Source: Mucilaginibacter_A sp964236465
Lineage (GTDB): Bacteria > Bacteroidota > Bacteroidia > Sphingobacteriales > Sphingobacteriaceae
Direction of reading: 5' to 3'
Assembly: GCA_964236465.1 (NCBI GenBank)
Contig: CAXSBZ010000016.1
Span: 1-64,000, forward strand
DNA: 64,000 nt
A model generated the notes under the pieces. The model was not told the origin of the DNA. It ran no database searches and saw only the letters and a program-made list of their open reading frames with translations. Shown in pieces: positions 42,815 through 52,524 of the stretch. Position 1 is the first letter of the stretch. Each line of letters starts with the position of its first letter. Position numbers and translations under genes: made by a program.

Positions 42815-42862
42815 ATACTTCTTTTATGCCATAAAAAAAGCCGCTGTTTTTGACAGCGGCTT
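42815..42862. terminator. Dispersed-element variant next to a terminator hairpin
   Basis: ATACTTCTTTTA (42815-42826) with TGCCA and TAAAAAA is followed by the stem AGCCGCTGT / ACAGCGGCT (42839-42862), which ends the minus-strand gene at 42885. Confidence 0.75.
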
Positions 42863-42884
42863 AACATTCAATCAAATTATATTT

Positions 42885-44384
42885 TTAAAAACGCATTCCT
42901 AAAGTAAGGAAAGCATTGTTATAAGTGTTTTTCAAATTAGCAGCCGGACTAGCTGCATTGATAATCGTAGGATCAAATTCATAAGGATACACAGTTATAT
43001 TATGCATCACATATTGATAAGTTGCATCTACATAATATTTACCAAAACGGTAACCAATACCTGCACTGCTGGTTTTAACCGGGCCACCTATTCTACTTTC
43101 AGGATTGCCTTGGTAATTAAACCCACCTCTCAAAAAGAAATCATCCAGTTTTGCTTCTGCACCAATGCGTGTGTTTACAGTTGATTTATAAAGTGTTGAT
43201 AAATTAAAATTATCTTGAGTATTGCCTGTGTAATCTCCGCCCAAATGCATGCCTTTATAATCCACATATTCTACATCACCGGAAATAAAGCCATATTTTC
43301 CGACAAAAACAGCTAAACCTGCACTTGCTTTTAATGGTGTCCGTAAATTATAAGTAGTTTGATAAGGCTGATCATTGCTATTTCCGTAAGCAGGAGGATC
43401 TTTTACATACGATGTTTGCAAAGCTTCTACGTAACTATCGTTTATAGTCATCCAAGTTGGGCTGGTAAAAGAAGCACCAATACGAACCGCTTCAACCGGT
43501 TTATAAATCAATCCAACTTTTGCATTAAACCCTGTACCAATTGTAGCTTGGTCCTGGTAATATTGTGAAGCAAAGCCAGTAGAAGTATTTACACCGTTGA
43601 TTGGAATAAGTGCCGTTCCTGATTCATCAAAAGTTCTGGTGGTGTTGTATCTTAAACTGGTGATACCAATACCAAAACCAAGATATAATTTGTTGCTGTA
43701 GTTTGCACCTGCCGATAAGCTAAGTTCTGACTGTCCACCGCTTGATATTGTATTGTTTGCTTGAGGGTTATTTGGCGATGTTACATTAGATTGAAAACCG
43801 CCGGTAGGTGTACCAATTAATTTTTGTTGGTTAGCCCAATCTTGCAACGTTCCCGAGGCACTATTGCCATAAGTCTGGTATTCCCGAAGGTCTTCTTGCA
43901 AATAATAATCTGAAATAGAACCGGTAGGGTTAATTCCTGAATACCGTTCATTTCTGTAAAAATTATTCGTACGGTTATAAGAAGCACCTAAATTAAAACT
44001 TAACCAACCTTTAGTTTTGTCCTGTCCGCGAGGTGTGCTTAACCGATTGTAAAAAACAGCCGACACATTATTTAAATTCAGGTGGTTATTTCCGCTATAA
44101 TTGTCAGTACCAAAATAACTTGATTTAACTTGCGAATTATTAAATTCTGGTGTAACGCTAAATTCAGATTTAGTGAAAAAGCCGATTCCGGCCGGGTTTC
44201 CGCTAACGGAACTTAAATCACCACCTACTGCGGTTGAAGCACCGCCGATTGCTTTAATACGTGAGGTTGCTCCGGTTTGTGTTTGTGAAAATCGAAAAGC
44301 ATCACTGCTAAAAACTGATTGGGCATAAGAAACCTGAGAGGCCGCTACTATAGCGACCCCTGTTAAGGCATATTTTAAATTCAT
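42885..44384 (-). CDS. OmpP1/FadL-family outer-membrane transport protein
   Basis: The 499-aa protein has a signal peptide (YALTGVAIVAASQVSYAQ) and the FadL-type opening SSDAFRFSQTQTGATSRIKAIGGASTAVGGDLSSVSGNPAGIGFF. A barrel with alternating aromatic strands follows, ending FLTLGMRF. It probably moves hydrophobic solutes across the outer membrane. It follows the tyrosine-rich lipoprotein gene after 29 bases on the same strand. Near-copies of the dispersed element are at 43466 and 43979. Confidence 0.85.
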   Translation of the reverse strand: MNLKYALTGVAIVAASQVSYAQSVFSSDAFRFSQTQTGATSRIKAIGGASTAVGGDLSSVSGNPAGIGFFTKSEFSVTPEFNNSQVKSSYFGTDNYSGNNHLNLNNVSAVFYNRLSTPRGQDKTKGWLSFNLGASYNRTNNFYRNERYSGINPTGSISDYYLQEDLREYQTYGNSASGTLQDWANQQKLIGTPTGGFQSNVTSPNNPQANNTISSGGQSELSLSAGANYSNKLYLGFGIGITSLRYNTTRTFDESGTALIPINGVNTSTGFASQYYQDQATIGTGFNAKVGLIYKPVEAVRIGASFTSPTWMTINDSYVEALQTSYVKDPPAYGNSNDQPYQTTYNLRTPLKASAGLAVFVGKYGFISGDVEYVDYKGMHLGGDYTGNTQDNFNLSTLYKSTVNTRIGAEAKLDDFFLRGGFNYQGNPESRIGGPVKTSSAGIGYRFGKYYVDATYQYVMHNITVYPYEFDPTIINAASPAANLKNTYNNAFLTLGMRF

Positions 44385-44413
44385 ATTATTGTATAGAGAG
44401 AGAAAGATAGATT

Positions 44414-45136
44414 TTATCCTCGTCCAGGGCGGCCACTGCTAACACGGCCACCACCGCCTCCGCCACTAAAGCCACCACCCATAGAAGAAGGGGCATTATA
44501 AGTAGGGAAAGAACGTTGTGTTTGAGGAGCGTTTTGTGTTCTGGTAGGTTGTTGTTGAATATATCCACCATTGTTGTTTCTTGTTGTGCTTGTTCTGATA
44601 CTGGGGTTATAACCGCGACCAGCAATAACTGAACTACCATTTCTCATGGTGCCACCGTAAACAGCATTTGGATTACCTGTTCCTCGTGATGGTCTGCCAT
44701 TTGTAGTAGTTGTTCCGTAAGCAGAATATAAACCTCCGTAACCATATCCACCAATACCATAACCAGTTCCATAGTAAGAGTATGGTGAGTACATGGAATA
44801 TGGCGAGTACATGGAATATGGAGAATACAATGAACCTAATCCGTAACCCAGCCCTAAACCTAAACCGGCACCGTAATACGAATTATAAAATCCATCGTAA
44901 GCAAAAGGCGAATAAGCACCAAAGCGATTTATACGCGAAGCATAATTGTCATAATAACCATCGTTTCGGTAAGAACGGTTATTATTAGCGTATTCTACTG
45001 CATCACCTGCTTTTGCTTTAGAAAAATAAACATCATCATTGTAATCTTTTTGCTGAGCGGCAAATTTATTAGTTGAACAAGCTCCTAATACCACCATGCT
45101 CATCATTGCAACCCCTTTTAGAATCTTCGTTTTCAT
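44414..45136 (-). CDS. Tyrosine/glycine-rich surface lipoprotein
   Basis: The 240-aa product has a lipoprotein signal (LKGVAMMSMVVLGACST). It continues with DDVYFSKAKAGDA, tandem YSPYSM units (about residues 108-125), a GY-rich stretch (GYGIGGYGYGGLYSAYG) and an RG-rich tail ending GGGGGRVSSGRPGRG. The repetitive composition suggests a surface or matrix protein. The function is not known. It is encoded just upstream of the FadL-like porin and may be cotranscribed. Confidence 0.8.
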   Translation of the reverse strand: MKTKILKGVAMMSMVVLGACSTNKFAAQQKDYNDDVYFSKAKAGDAVEYANNNRSYRNDGYYDNYASRINRFGAYSPFAYDGFYNSYYGAGLGLGLGYGLGSLYSPYSMYSPYSMYSPYSYYGTGYGIGGYGYGGLYSAYGTTTTNGRPSRGTGNPNAVYGGTMRNGSSVIAGRGYNPSIRTSTTRNNNGGYIQQQPTRTQNAPQTQRSFPTYNAPSSMGGGFSGGGGGGRVSSGRPGRG

Positions 45137-45237
45137 TATGTTAGTTTGTTAAAGTGTAAAAGTTTATAATAGCTATAAATTTATAAATTTGAATTTAAAA
45201 ACAAGTAACTTATTTATGTCAAAATTCATTCCATTCT

Positions 45238-46710
45238 ATGAGTAAGAGTATTATTAGTAAAGACGAAGATTATTCGCAATGGTTTAATGAATTAGTAATA
45301 AAATCTGATTTAGCCGAACATTCTGCCGTACGGGGCTGCATGGTGATTAAACCTTATGGTTATTCTATCTGGGAAAAAATGCAAGCTGCTCTGGATCAGA
45401 TGTTTAAAGATACCGGCCATAGTAATGCTTATTTTCCACTATTCATTCCAAAATCATTTTTTTCTAAAGAAGCCAGCCATGTGGAAGGTTTTGCCAAAGA
45501 GTGTGCGGTTGTAACGCATTATCGTCTTAAAAACGATGCAGATGGTAATATTGTTGTGGATGAAGATGCAAAATTAGAAGAAGAACTGATTGTTCGCCCA
45601 ACTTCCGAAACCATCATCTGGAACACTTACCGCGGCTGGATCCAATCCTACCGAGATTTGCCGCTGCTAATTAATCAATGGGCAAACGTAGTCCGTTGGG
45701 AAATGCGTACGCGGTTATTTTTACGTACCACAGAATTTTTATGGCAGGAAGGCCACACGGCACATGCAACTGCCGAAGAAGCCATTGCTGAAACAGAACA
45801 AATGCTGAATGTTTATGCTGATTTTGCCGAAAACTGGCTGGCATTGCCCGTAATCAAAGGTAAGAAAACTGCCAACGAGCGTTTTGCAGGTGCTATAGAT
45901 ACGTACAGCATTGAAGCTTTAATGCAGGATGGAAAAGCTTTACAGGCCGGTACTTCACACTTTTTAGGACAAAATTTTGCCAAAGCTTTCGATGTAAAAT
46001 TTTCTAATAAAGAAGGTAAATTAGATTATGTTTGGGCAACTTCTTGGGGTGTTTCTACGCGTTTGATGGGCGCGCTGGTAATGGCGCATTCTGATGATGC
46101 CGGATTGGTTTTGCCACCGAAATTAGCACCTATACAAGTAGTTGTAGTGCCGATCTACAAGCATGAGGAAGAACTACAAAATATTTCTGCCTTTGTAAAA
46201 GAGCTGGCAAAAGACCTCCGTAAAAGAAGCATCAGCCTAAAATTTGATGATCGCGATACGCAGCGCCCTGGTTTTAAATTTGCGGAATATGAGTTAAAAG
46301 GGGTTCCGTTGCGCGTAGCTATCGGTAGCCGCGATATGAAAAACGGAACTGTTGAACTGGCCCGCCGGGATACCAAAACCAAAGAAACCGTTCCGCAGGA
46401 AGGTTTGGCAGAACGGATTGAAAACCTGCTGGAAGAAATCCAGCAGAACATCTATCAAAAAGCATTAAAATTCCGGGATGAAAACATTACAAAAGTTGAT
46501 ACTTATGATGAATTTAAACGATTGCTGGACGAAAAACCAGGTTTTTTATTAGCGCACTGGGACGGAACAAGCGAAACAGAACAGCAGATTAAAGAGGAAA
46601 CCAAAGCCACCATCCGCTGTATTCCTTTAAATAATCCGCAGGAAGAAGGCATTTGTATCCTCAGCGGAAAACCTTCTACACAACGGGTTTTATTTGCACG
46701 GGCGTATTAA
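45238..46710 (+). CDS. proS: Proline-tRNA ligase (short ProS type)
   Basis: The 490-aa synthetase charges tRNA-Pro. It has the class-II motifs: motif 2 with VRWEMRTRLFLRTTEFLWQEGHTAHAT, the ProS RPTSETIIWNTY loop, motif 3 TSWGVSTRLMGALVMAHSDDAGLVLPPKLAP, the C-terminal anticodon-binding part (VRDVV-like VVVVPIYKHEEEL) and the archaeal/eukaryal-type C-terminal extension. It lacks the bacterial insertion domain. An exact dispersed 12-mer at 46221-46232 encodes RKRSIS. Confidence 0.95.
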   Translation: MSKSIISKDEDYSQWFNELVIKSDLAEHSAVRGCMVIKPYGYSIWEKMQAALDQMFKDTGHSNAYFPLFIPKSFFSKEASHVEGFAKECAVVTHYRLKNDADGNIVVDEDAKLEEELIVRPTSETIIWNTYRGWIQSYRDLPLLINQWANVVRWEMRTRLFLRTTEFLWQEGHTAHATAEEAIAETEQMLNVYADFAENWLALPVIKGKKTANERFAGAIDTYSIEALMQDGKALQAGTSHFLGQNFAKAFDVKFSNKEGKLDYVWATSWGVSTRLMGALVMAHSDDAGLVLPPKLAPIQVVVVPIYKHEEELQNISAFVKELAKDLRKRSISLKFDDRDTQRPGFKFAEYELKGVPLRVAIGSRDMKNGTVELARRDTKTKETVPQEGLAERIENLLEEIQQNIYQKALKFRDENITKVDTYDEFKRLLDEKPGFLLAHWDGTSETEQQIKEETKATIRCIPLNNPQEEGICILSGKPSTQRVLFARAY

Positions 46711-46846
46711 AAGTCCCTCTCTTTTGGAAAGGAGTCGGGCTGAGGCATTTGAAATTTAACTGATGCTTCTTTTATCGATATAAATTCATCAACAAATAAA
46801 CACCTTGCAAAAGCCCCTCTCCAATCAGAGAGGGGTTGGGATGAGG
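46709..46846. repeat. Paired CCCTCTC-type hairpins around a dispersed element
   Basis: AAAAGTCCCTCTC...GGCTGAGG (46709-46745) and AAAAGCCCCTCTC...GGGATGAGG (46809-46846) are relatives. The second folds as CCCCTCT / AGAGGGG. An exact 12-mer (46763-46774) with TCGATA and TAAA lies between. The spacer separates proS from the cystathionine gene. Confidence 0.7.
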
Positions 46847-46858
46847 CTTCTAAAAACT

Positions 46859-47998
46859 ATGAAATTCGGAACAAAAGCCATACATGCAGGCCAGGAACCT
46901 GATCCAACAACCGGTGCCGTAATGACACCAATTTATCAAACTTCCACCTATTGGCAAAAATCGCCTGGCGATAACAAAGGTTATGAATATTCGCGCGGCA
47001 CCAACCCAACCCGCAAAGCTTTGGAAGATTGCTTGGCTGCGCTGGAAAACGGCCAGTTCGGACTGGCTTTTTCAAGCGGAATGGGCGCAACGGATGCCGT
47101 CATGAAAATGCTGCGCCCAGGTGATGAGGTTATTACCGGCAATGATCTGTACGGCGGTTCTTACCGCATGTTTACCAAATTGTACGCACCTTATGGCATC
47201 AAATTTCATTTTATTGATTTGGGTGATCCGGAGAATATCAGACCTTACATCAACCAAAACACCAAATTGATCTGGGTAGAAACGCCAACCAACCCAACCA
47301 TGCAGATCGTTGATATCGAAGCAGTTGCCAAAATTTCCAAAGAACACATGCTTCTTTTAGCGGTTGATAATACGTTTGCCTCACCTTATCTACAAAATCC
47401 GTTGGATTCGGGTGCCGATATCGTGATGCATTCCGTTACCAAATATCTGGGCGGCCATTCAGATGTAGTGATGGGCGCACTGATTGTGAACGATGACAAG
47501 CTGTACAAAGATTTGTTTTTTATCTACAACGCAACCGGCGCAACACCTGGCCCGCAAGATAGTTTTTTAGTGCTTCGCGGGATCAAAACCTTGCATCTCC
47601 GCATGAAAGCGCATTGCGAAAACGGACGGCAAATTGCAGCTTTCCTGAAAGATCATCCAAAAGTGGCTCAAGTGTACTGGCCCGGTTTCCCCGATCATCC
47701 AAACCATGAAATCGCCAAAAAGCAGATGCGTGATTTTGGCGGCATGATTTCTTTCACCCTAAAAGAAGCATCGCTGGAAGAAACTTTTCGCGTGGCTTCG
47801 TCTTTTAAAGTTTTTACACTGGCAGAATCATTGGGCGGTGTAGAATCTTTGGTCAATCATCCGGTAACGATGACACATGCCTCCATCCCAAAAGCTGATC
47901 GGGACAAAGTTGGCGTAACAGATAATTTGCTGCGTTTAAGCGTTGGTGTGGAAGATGTGGAGGATTTGTTGGAGGATTTAGAGCAGGTTTTGAGTTGA
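46859..47998 (+). CDS. Cystathionine gamma-synthase/lyase-type PLP enzyme
   Basis: The 379-aa transsulfuration enzyme has the PLP lysine in MHSVTKYLGGHSDVVMGA, with TPIYQTSTYWQ, YEYSRGTNPTRKALEDCLAALE, and the C-terminal ESLGGVESLVNHPVTMTHASI. In Bacteroidota this form is usually cystathionine gamma-synthase acting on O-acetyl or O-succinylhomoserine; lyase activity cannot be excluded. I use ATG 46859, not the upstream in-frame start in the hairpin. Two exact dispersed 12-mers lie inside, at 47348 and 47760, in opposite orientations. Confidence 0.88.
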   Translation: MKFGTKAIHAGQEPDPTTGAVMTPIYQTSTYWQKSPGDNKGYEYSRGTNPTRKALEDCLAALENGQFGLAFSSGMGATDAVMKMLRPGDEVITGNDLYGGSYRMFTKLYAPYGIKFHFIDLGDPENIRPYINQNTKLIWVETPTNPTMQIVDIEAVAKISKEHMLLLAVDNTFASPYLQNPLDSGADIVMHSVTKYLGGHSDVVMGALIVNDDKLYKDLFFIYNATGATPGPQDSFLVLRGIKTLHLRMKAHCENGRQIAAFLKDHPKVAQVYWPGFPDHPNHEIAKKQMRDFGGMISFTLKEASLEETFRVASSFKVFTLAESLGGVESLVNHPVTMTHASIPKADRDKVGVTDNLLRLSVGVEDVEDLLEDLEQVLS

Positions 47999-48001
47999 TG
48001 A

Positions 48002-48013
48002 ATGCTTCTTTTA
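48002..48013 (-). repeat. Dispersed 12-mer after the cystathionine gene
   Basis: Exact ATGCTTCTTTTA with TCACC and TATTTTTT, three bases after the stop. Confidence 0.7.
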
Positions 48014-48040
48014 TCACCTATTTTTTAAGTTAGTTGTTGC

Positions 48041-48361
48041 TTAAGTTAAGTCGAATAATAGTTTCAGTTTGTCATTCAAATCATAAAGTTCAGCTTGGGT
48101 TAGTCTTCCTAAAAGCCCTTTTGCTAATATTTTGTCCAGTGTAGCAATTTTACTTGTCCGGATAATTGATTGTTTTTTAAGCCCATTTAGTAAATTCGGC
48201 ACAAGCAAAACATCTGTTGGTTCCTGCCATTGGATTTGTGTTGTAATAAAGCAAACAGTTAAATCAATATCTGTATGCACTAAAATTACAGCCGGGCGTA
48301 ATTTGCTTCCGCTTAAATCAGTAAACGGAAAGGTGATGAGTACAATATCACCTTTAGTCAT
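48041..48361 (-). CDS. MazF/PemK-family mRNA interferase toxin
   Basis: The 106-aa toxin has the MazF opening MTKGDIVLITFPFTDLSGSKLRPAVILV, with the conserved RPAVIL, and continues CFITTQIQW and QSIIRTSKIATLDKILAKGLLGRL. It cuts mRNA at short motifs. Its gene overlaps the antitoxin gene by eight bases and follows it on the same strand, the usual mazEF order. Confidence 0.9.
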   Translation of the reverse strand: MTKGDIVLITFPFTDLSGSKLRPAVILVHTDIDLTVCFITTQIQWQEPTDVLLVPNLLNGLKKQSIIRTSKIATLDKILAKGLLGRLTQAELYDLNDKLKLLFDLT

Positions 48362-48587
48362 TATTGTAAACTTCTTTTAAATCTGACGCTGTATAAAGAT
48401 TTTCTTCGTTATACAAAAAGCTAAAAGTCTGACTGTTAGATGTGACTTGCTGAATGCCTGCAATCAACTTTTGTTCTTCATAACGTTTCATTGTTAAATC
48501 TGCAAAGGCAGATATTTCCTCGGCTTTATCCTCCGGAAGCTGATTAATAGCTTTTACAGTTTGTTCAATAATCGCCTGTTTAGTCAT
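48354..48587 (-). CDS. Antitoxin of the MazF pair
   Basis: The 77-aa protein (ATG 48587) has no classical AbrB domain. It is a helical start (QAIIEQTVKAINQLPEDKAEEISAFADLTMKRYEEQKLI) followed by a disordered acidic end that should wrap the toxin (TFSFLYNEENLYTASDLKEVYNND). Position and overlap identify it as the antitoxin. The start choice avoids seven extra residues upstream. Confidence 0.75.
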   Translation of the reverse strand: MTKQAIIEQTVKAINQLPEDKAEEISAFADLTMKRYEEQKLIAGIQQVTSNSQTFSFLYNEENLYTASDLKEVYNND

Positions 48588-48674
48588 GTGTTGAAGTTGT
48601 AAATCCAAATATAATCAATTTAGATAATTTAGGAATTGAACTTTCGCTTCTTCTACAATTGTAGAATGTAACAC

Positions 48675-48682
48675 TACTTTTG
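48675..48682 (+). promoter_or_regulatory. -7 box of the TIGR02757 gene
   Basis: TACTTTTG ends four bases before the ATG at 48687: expected leaderless or nearly so. Confidence 0.5.
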
Positions 48683-48686
48683 ACTG

Positions 48687-49484
48687 ATGATAGATAATCT
48701 CCAGCTTTTCCTCGATGCAAAAGTAGCCCAATACAATCAACCCAATTTTATCGAAAACGATCCAATCGTAATCCCACATCAATTTAAAATAAAGCAAAAC
48801 ATCGAAATCATGGGATTTTTTGCAGCGATATTAGCTTGGGGACAACGCAAAACGATCATTAATAAATGCCATGAACTAATTGAAAGGATGGACAATTCAC
48901 CTTTTGATTTCATCCAAAACCATCAGGAAATGGATTTAAAAGCTTTGTTGGGATTCAAACACCGCACTTTTAATGATACTGATCTGCTGTATTTTATTGC
49001 TTTTTTTCGGCAGCATTATCAGCAGCACCAATCTTTGGAAGACGCCTTTTATGCCGGTAAAAACAGTACGGCCGAAACTATGCTCAACCATTTTAGAAGT
49101 TACTTTTTTTCGTTGCCGGATTTCCCACAGCGGACGATCAAGCACATTTCTTCTCCGCAGCAAAAATCTACCTGCAAACGATTGACTATGTTTTTGCGCT
49201 GGATGGTTCGGAAAGATACTTGCGGCGTTGATTTCGGTTTGTGGCAAAAAATAAAACCAGCTGATTTAATTTGTCCTTGCGATTTGCATGTGGACCGCGT
49301 AGCCCGGAAACTAAAACTCATCACCCGAAAGCAAACCGACTGGCAAACGGCTTTGGAGCTGACCGGAAAACTACGCGAATTTGATCCGCAAGATCCGGCA
49401 AAATATGATTTCGCGCTGTTTGGTTTAGGGATTGAAGAACGCTGGGGCGATGGTTTCGATTTGACTAAAATGGATTTTGATTGA
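48687..49484 (+). CDS. TIGR02757 (DUF2400) protein
   Basis: The 265-aa protein matches the DUF2400 family: FIENDPIVIPHQFKIKQNIEIMGFFAAILAWGQRKTIINKCHELIERMDNSPFDFI and later KRLTMFLRWMVRKD...PCDLHVDRVARKLKLITRK, ending FALFGLGIEE. The C-terminal part resembles the DNA-glycosylase HhH-GPD fold, so nucleic-acid work is likely, but the reaction is not known. A sister-form element inside (about 49050-49070) encodes GKNST. Confidence 0.88.
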   Translation: MIDNLQLFLDAKVAQYNQPNFIENDPIVIPHQFKIKQNIEIMGFFAAILAWGQRKTIINKCHELIERMDNSPFDFIQNHQEMDLKALLGFKHRTFNDTDLLYFIAFFRQHYQQHQSLEDAFYAGKNSTAETMLNHFRSYFFSLPDFPQRTIKHISSPQQKSTCKRLTMFLRWMVRKDTCGVDFGLWQKIKPADLICPCDLHVDRVARKLKLITRKQTDWQTALELTGKLREFDPQDPAKYDFALFGLGIEERWGDGFDLTKMDFD

Positions 49485-49526
49485 TGACAACTTTCCCGCT
49501 ATCTTTAAAAACCAAATATCTACCTC

Positions 49527-49988
49527 ATGAAAAAAAGAATTTTAAATTTCGGTTTTTTACTTTTTGCCTGGTTGTTTATGCTGAAAAATGCCGCATCAGC
49601 GCAAATTAGTCCAACCGTAGATCACATCACCGTTTACGTAGTTGATCTGCAAAAGAGTAGTGATTTCTACAAAAATGTAATGCTGCTAAAGGAAATCCCG
49701 GAACCATTCCACGATCAGCGGCACGTGTGGCTGCGCATTGGCCCGCATACACAACTGCATATTGTAAAAGGTGCGAAAGAAATTGTTAAACGCGATATCA
49801 ACATCCATCTGGCTTTTAATGTGCCTGTTATAGAAGATTTTGCAGCGCATCTGGATAAAATGAACGTCAAATACGGCAATTGGAAAGGCGACAGCAAATC
49901 ACCGGAATTGCGGCCGGACGGCGTGAAACAAATTTACTTTCAAGACCCGGACAATAATTGGATTGAAGTAAATACCGATCGTTTTTGA
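49527..49988 (+). CDS. Exported VOC (glyoxalase-like) protein
   Basis: The 153-aa product has a signal peptide (NFGFLLFAWLFMLKNAASAQ). A single vicinal-oxygen-chelate domain follows, with VDHITVYVVDLQKSSDFYKNVMLL, a metal-type histidine set (VDHI and IGPHTQLHIV) and KQIYFQDPDNNWIEVNTD at the end. The substrate is unknown; location outside the cytoplasm is unusual for this group. Confidence 0.82.
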   Translation: MKKRILNFGFLLFAWLFMLKNAASAQISPTVDHITVYVVDLQKSSDFYKNVMLLKEIPEPFHDQRHVWLRIGPHTQLHIVKGAKEIVKRDINIHLAFNVPVIEDFAAHLDKMNVKYGNWKGDSKSPELRPDGVKQIYFQDPDNNWIEVNTDRF

Positions 49989-50008
49989 GAAAGTCGGAAG
50001 TTAAATTT

Positions 50009-50058
50009 AGGTTGATAAAAGAAGCATGCCAACAAAATCATACTTCTTTTATCAACCT
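50009..50058. terminator. Hairpin of two dispersed elements
   Basis: AGGTTGATAAAAGAAGCAT (50009-50027) pairs with ATACTTCTTTTATCAACCT (50040-50058) with one mismatch and a 12-base loop, then a T-run. It lies between converging VOC and S9-peptidase genes. Confidence 0.85.
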
Positions 50059-50070
50059 TTTTTAGTGAAA

Positions 50071-52524
50071 TTATTTGCTGCCGAGATTGGGTTTTGACGT
50101 TTCGGGTGCACTTGGTTTCGCATTCTTCACATATTTATCCAGCCATTGGTTTTGCTCCCAAAGTTTGTGCAGCAGGTTTTCTTTACCACGATAACCGTGT
50201 GCTTCATAAGGCAAATACACAAACCGCACAGTTCCGCCTAAACCTTTAATGGCTGCAAATAAACGTTCGCTGTTGATGGGGAAAGTGCCCGGATTATCGT
50301 CCGCATCGCCGTGGATCAGCAGGATCGGTGTTTTGATTTTATCGGCAAAACTAAATGGGCTCATATCATAATATAGCTTCGGGTTGTCCCAATAAGTGCG
50401 TTCTTCGTTTTGGAAACCAAAAGGCGTTAAAGTACGGTTGTAGGCACCGCTTTCGGCTAATCCTGCTTTAAATAAATTGGTGTGTGCCAATAAGTTAGCC
50501 GTCATAAAAGCACCGTAACTATGGCCGCCAACAGCAACACGGTTCCGGTCGCCAATGCCCATTTCGGCTAATTTGTTGATGGCTGCTTCGGCATTCAACT
50601 GCAATTGTTCTACAAAAGTATCGTTCGGTTTTTTGCCGTCTTTGGCTACAATTGGCATTTCAACATTGTCTAAAATGGCGTAACCATTGGTAACAAAGAA
50701 AACCGGACTGCCGCCGCCAATGGTCGTAAACCGGTTGGCAGAACCACGGACTTGGGCCGCATCGGCAGCCGAATTAAACTCGCGCGGATAAGCCCAGATC
50801 AAAACCGGAAGCGGGCCGTCTTTCGCTTTGTCATATCCGGCAGGGAGATAAAGGTCGCCCGTCAAATCAACGCCATCGCTTCTTTTATAGGATATTTTTT
50901 GACGGCTCACGCCAACCATTTGCGGATAAGGGTTGCTGAAATTAGTTAGCGCTTTTCCTGCTGACTTGGTGTTTAAATCTTTAAGGTAATAATTGGGCAC
51001 TTCTTTTTGCGATTCTTTTCTGGTGATCAAAGTCAGCTTATTTGGGTCGATCACATCTACCACAAATTCATACGTGCCTTCTGCACAACGCCAAATAATT
51101 TCATTTTGCTTTGTTGTCAAATCAAATTTAGCTAGAAAAGGCAGATCACCTTTGGCCGAAGAACCAACAACATTGTTCATCAAAATCTTGGTTCCGTTAT
51201 CAGTTGTCTGGATAACCTGGCGGCCAAACTTATTTTTTTCGGTAACCGGGTCTCCAGGATCGCTGTAGGCATCAGTTTGGTTTCGTTCCAATAGTTTTTC
51301 CAAAGTGCCGGTTGTACTGTTGTACCTGCTGATCCTTTCTGTTTGTTTCGAACGCAAACCTTCGGAAACCAAAGCCACCGTAGCATTTCCCCAAGTAATA
51401 CCGCGAAAGCGCAGTTGCGTTTTAAACAATTCTTTCGGCGTTCCGGTAAAAGGCGCATTTAGGGCATAAACGGCATCATGGAAATCTACTTTTCTTTTGA
51501 TCAAACCGCTGTCCAAAGGTTGCGCCCAGGTAATCGTTGCCGCTTCGTCATCGCGCCAGTCGAAACCGCGCGGCACGTTTTGCGTGTTGTCATAACCAGA
51601 GGGCGTTGCTTCCCGCGAAGGCAATTCTGCCAATACTTTTAACGTTTTTCCGCTTAGATCGGTTATCGTTACAATGGAAGGAAAACCGGCCGCCGTGACC
51701 AAATAAGAAAAAGGTTTACGAATAGTGCGTTCTAATAAATACTTTTTATCGGGAGAAATACTGACCGAAGTATAAATTGTCGGCTTGCCAATGGCTGTTT
51801 CTATGCCGTTTCTGTTTCTAACCAATTGCGTAGTTGCATAAAACTCAAACAAAGCTTCATCATAAGGCGATTTAATCAAATCTTCATATGTGGCACTTGG
51901 CGCGGCTTTGCCCAAGTTTTGCTGTACGGTTGGCCCTTTTGGCATCAGTGGTTTTGCCGGTGCCGCGCTTGCCGGTTTCAAGGTTGTGCGGTAAAGTACA
52001 GTGTTGTTGTCTTCCCAGGTGATGCCGCTTCCTAAAACTATGTTCAACGGTTTTTTGTTGATTTTTGCCGCTTTGTGCGTGGCAACATCAATTTCGTATA
52101 GGTCAACGCTGTTGGCATTGGTTTGGGTGAAAACAATTTTTTTCTCGTCCGGGCTCCAAATAGGACTACTGGCCAGCATGGGCCAAGGCAAGCCTGTAAC
52201 CGGGAAAGTTTGTCCGGTTTTAATGTTTTTAAGCGTAAAATTATTGACGACCAAAAGCTGTCGGCTTGGCGCGAAATTATTTGGGTTGATGCGCAATCCG
52301 GCAATGCGCAGTTCCGGCCGCGCCAGTTCTTCTACAGAAGGGTAGGAGTTGCGGTCGATCAGCAGCATCCAATCGGCCTTGCTATCCACGCTTACCGTTG
52401 GCGTTGGTTTGGCCAGCAGCAAATCGGCCATCGCTTTTGGCGGTAGTTGATATGTAACTGCATCTTGTGCTTTGACATTGCAAACGGCCAGCAGCAGCAA
52501 TAAATGGAGTAGTATTTTTTTCAT
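50071..52524 (-). CDS. S9-family serine peptidase (glutamyl/prolyl-oligopeptidase type), exported
   Basis: The 817-aa protein has a signal peptide (LLHLLLLLAVCNVKA), a beta-propeller-like N-terminal part and a C-terminal alpha/beta-hydrolase catalytic domain. The nucleophile serine is in VGGHSYGAFMTANLLAHT near residue 667, the aspartate in HGDADDNPGTFPI near 737, and the histidine in YLPYEAHGYRG near 775. The NRVAVGGHSYGAF form is that of Bacteroidota S9 glutamyl-endopeptidase relatives. It probably cuts peptides in the periplasm or outer membrane. Confidence 0.9.
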   Translation of the reverse strand: MKKILLHLLLLLAVCNVKAQDAVTYQLPPKAMADLLLAKPTPTVSVDSKADWMLLIDRNSYPSVEELARPELRIAGLRINPNNFAPSRQLLVVNNFTLKNIKTGQTFPVTGLPWPMLASSPIWSPDEKKIVFTQTNANSVDLYEIDVATHKAAKINKKPLNIVLGSGITWEDNNTVLYRTTLKPASAAPAKPLMPKGPTVQQNLGKAAPSATYEDLIKSPYDEALFEFYATTQLVRNRNGIETAIGKPTIYTSVSISPDKKYLLERTIRKPFSYLVTAAGFPSIVTITDLSGKTLKVLAELPSREATPSGYDNTQNVPRGFDWRDDEAATITWAQPLDSGLIKRKVDFHDAVYALNAPFTGTPKELFKTQLRFRGITWGNATVALVSEGLRSKQTERISRYNSTTGTLEKLLERNQTDAYSDPGDPVTEKNKFGRQVIQTTDNGTKILMNNVVGSSAKGDLPFLAKFDLTTKQNEIIWRCAEGTYEFVVDVIDPNKLTLITRKESQKEVPNYYLKDLNTKSAGKALTNFSNPYPQMVGVSRQKISYKRSDGVDLTGDLYLPAGYDKAKDGPLPVLIWAYPREFNSAADAAQVRGSANRFTTIGGGSPVFFVTNGYAILDNVEMPIVAKDGKKPNDTFVEQLQLNAEAAINKLAEMGIGDRNRVAVGGHSYGAFMTANLLAHTNLFKAGLAESGAYNRTLTPFGFQNEERTYWDNPKLYYDMSPFSFADKIKTPILLIHGDADDNPGTFPINSERLFAAIKGLGGTVRFVYLPYEAHGYRGKENLLHKLWEQNQWLDKYVKNAKPSAPETSKPNLGSK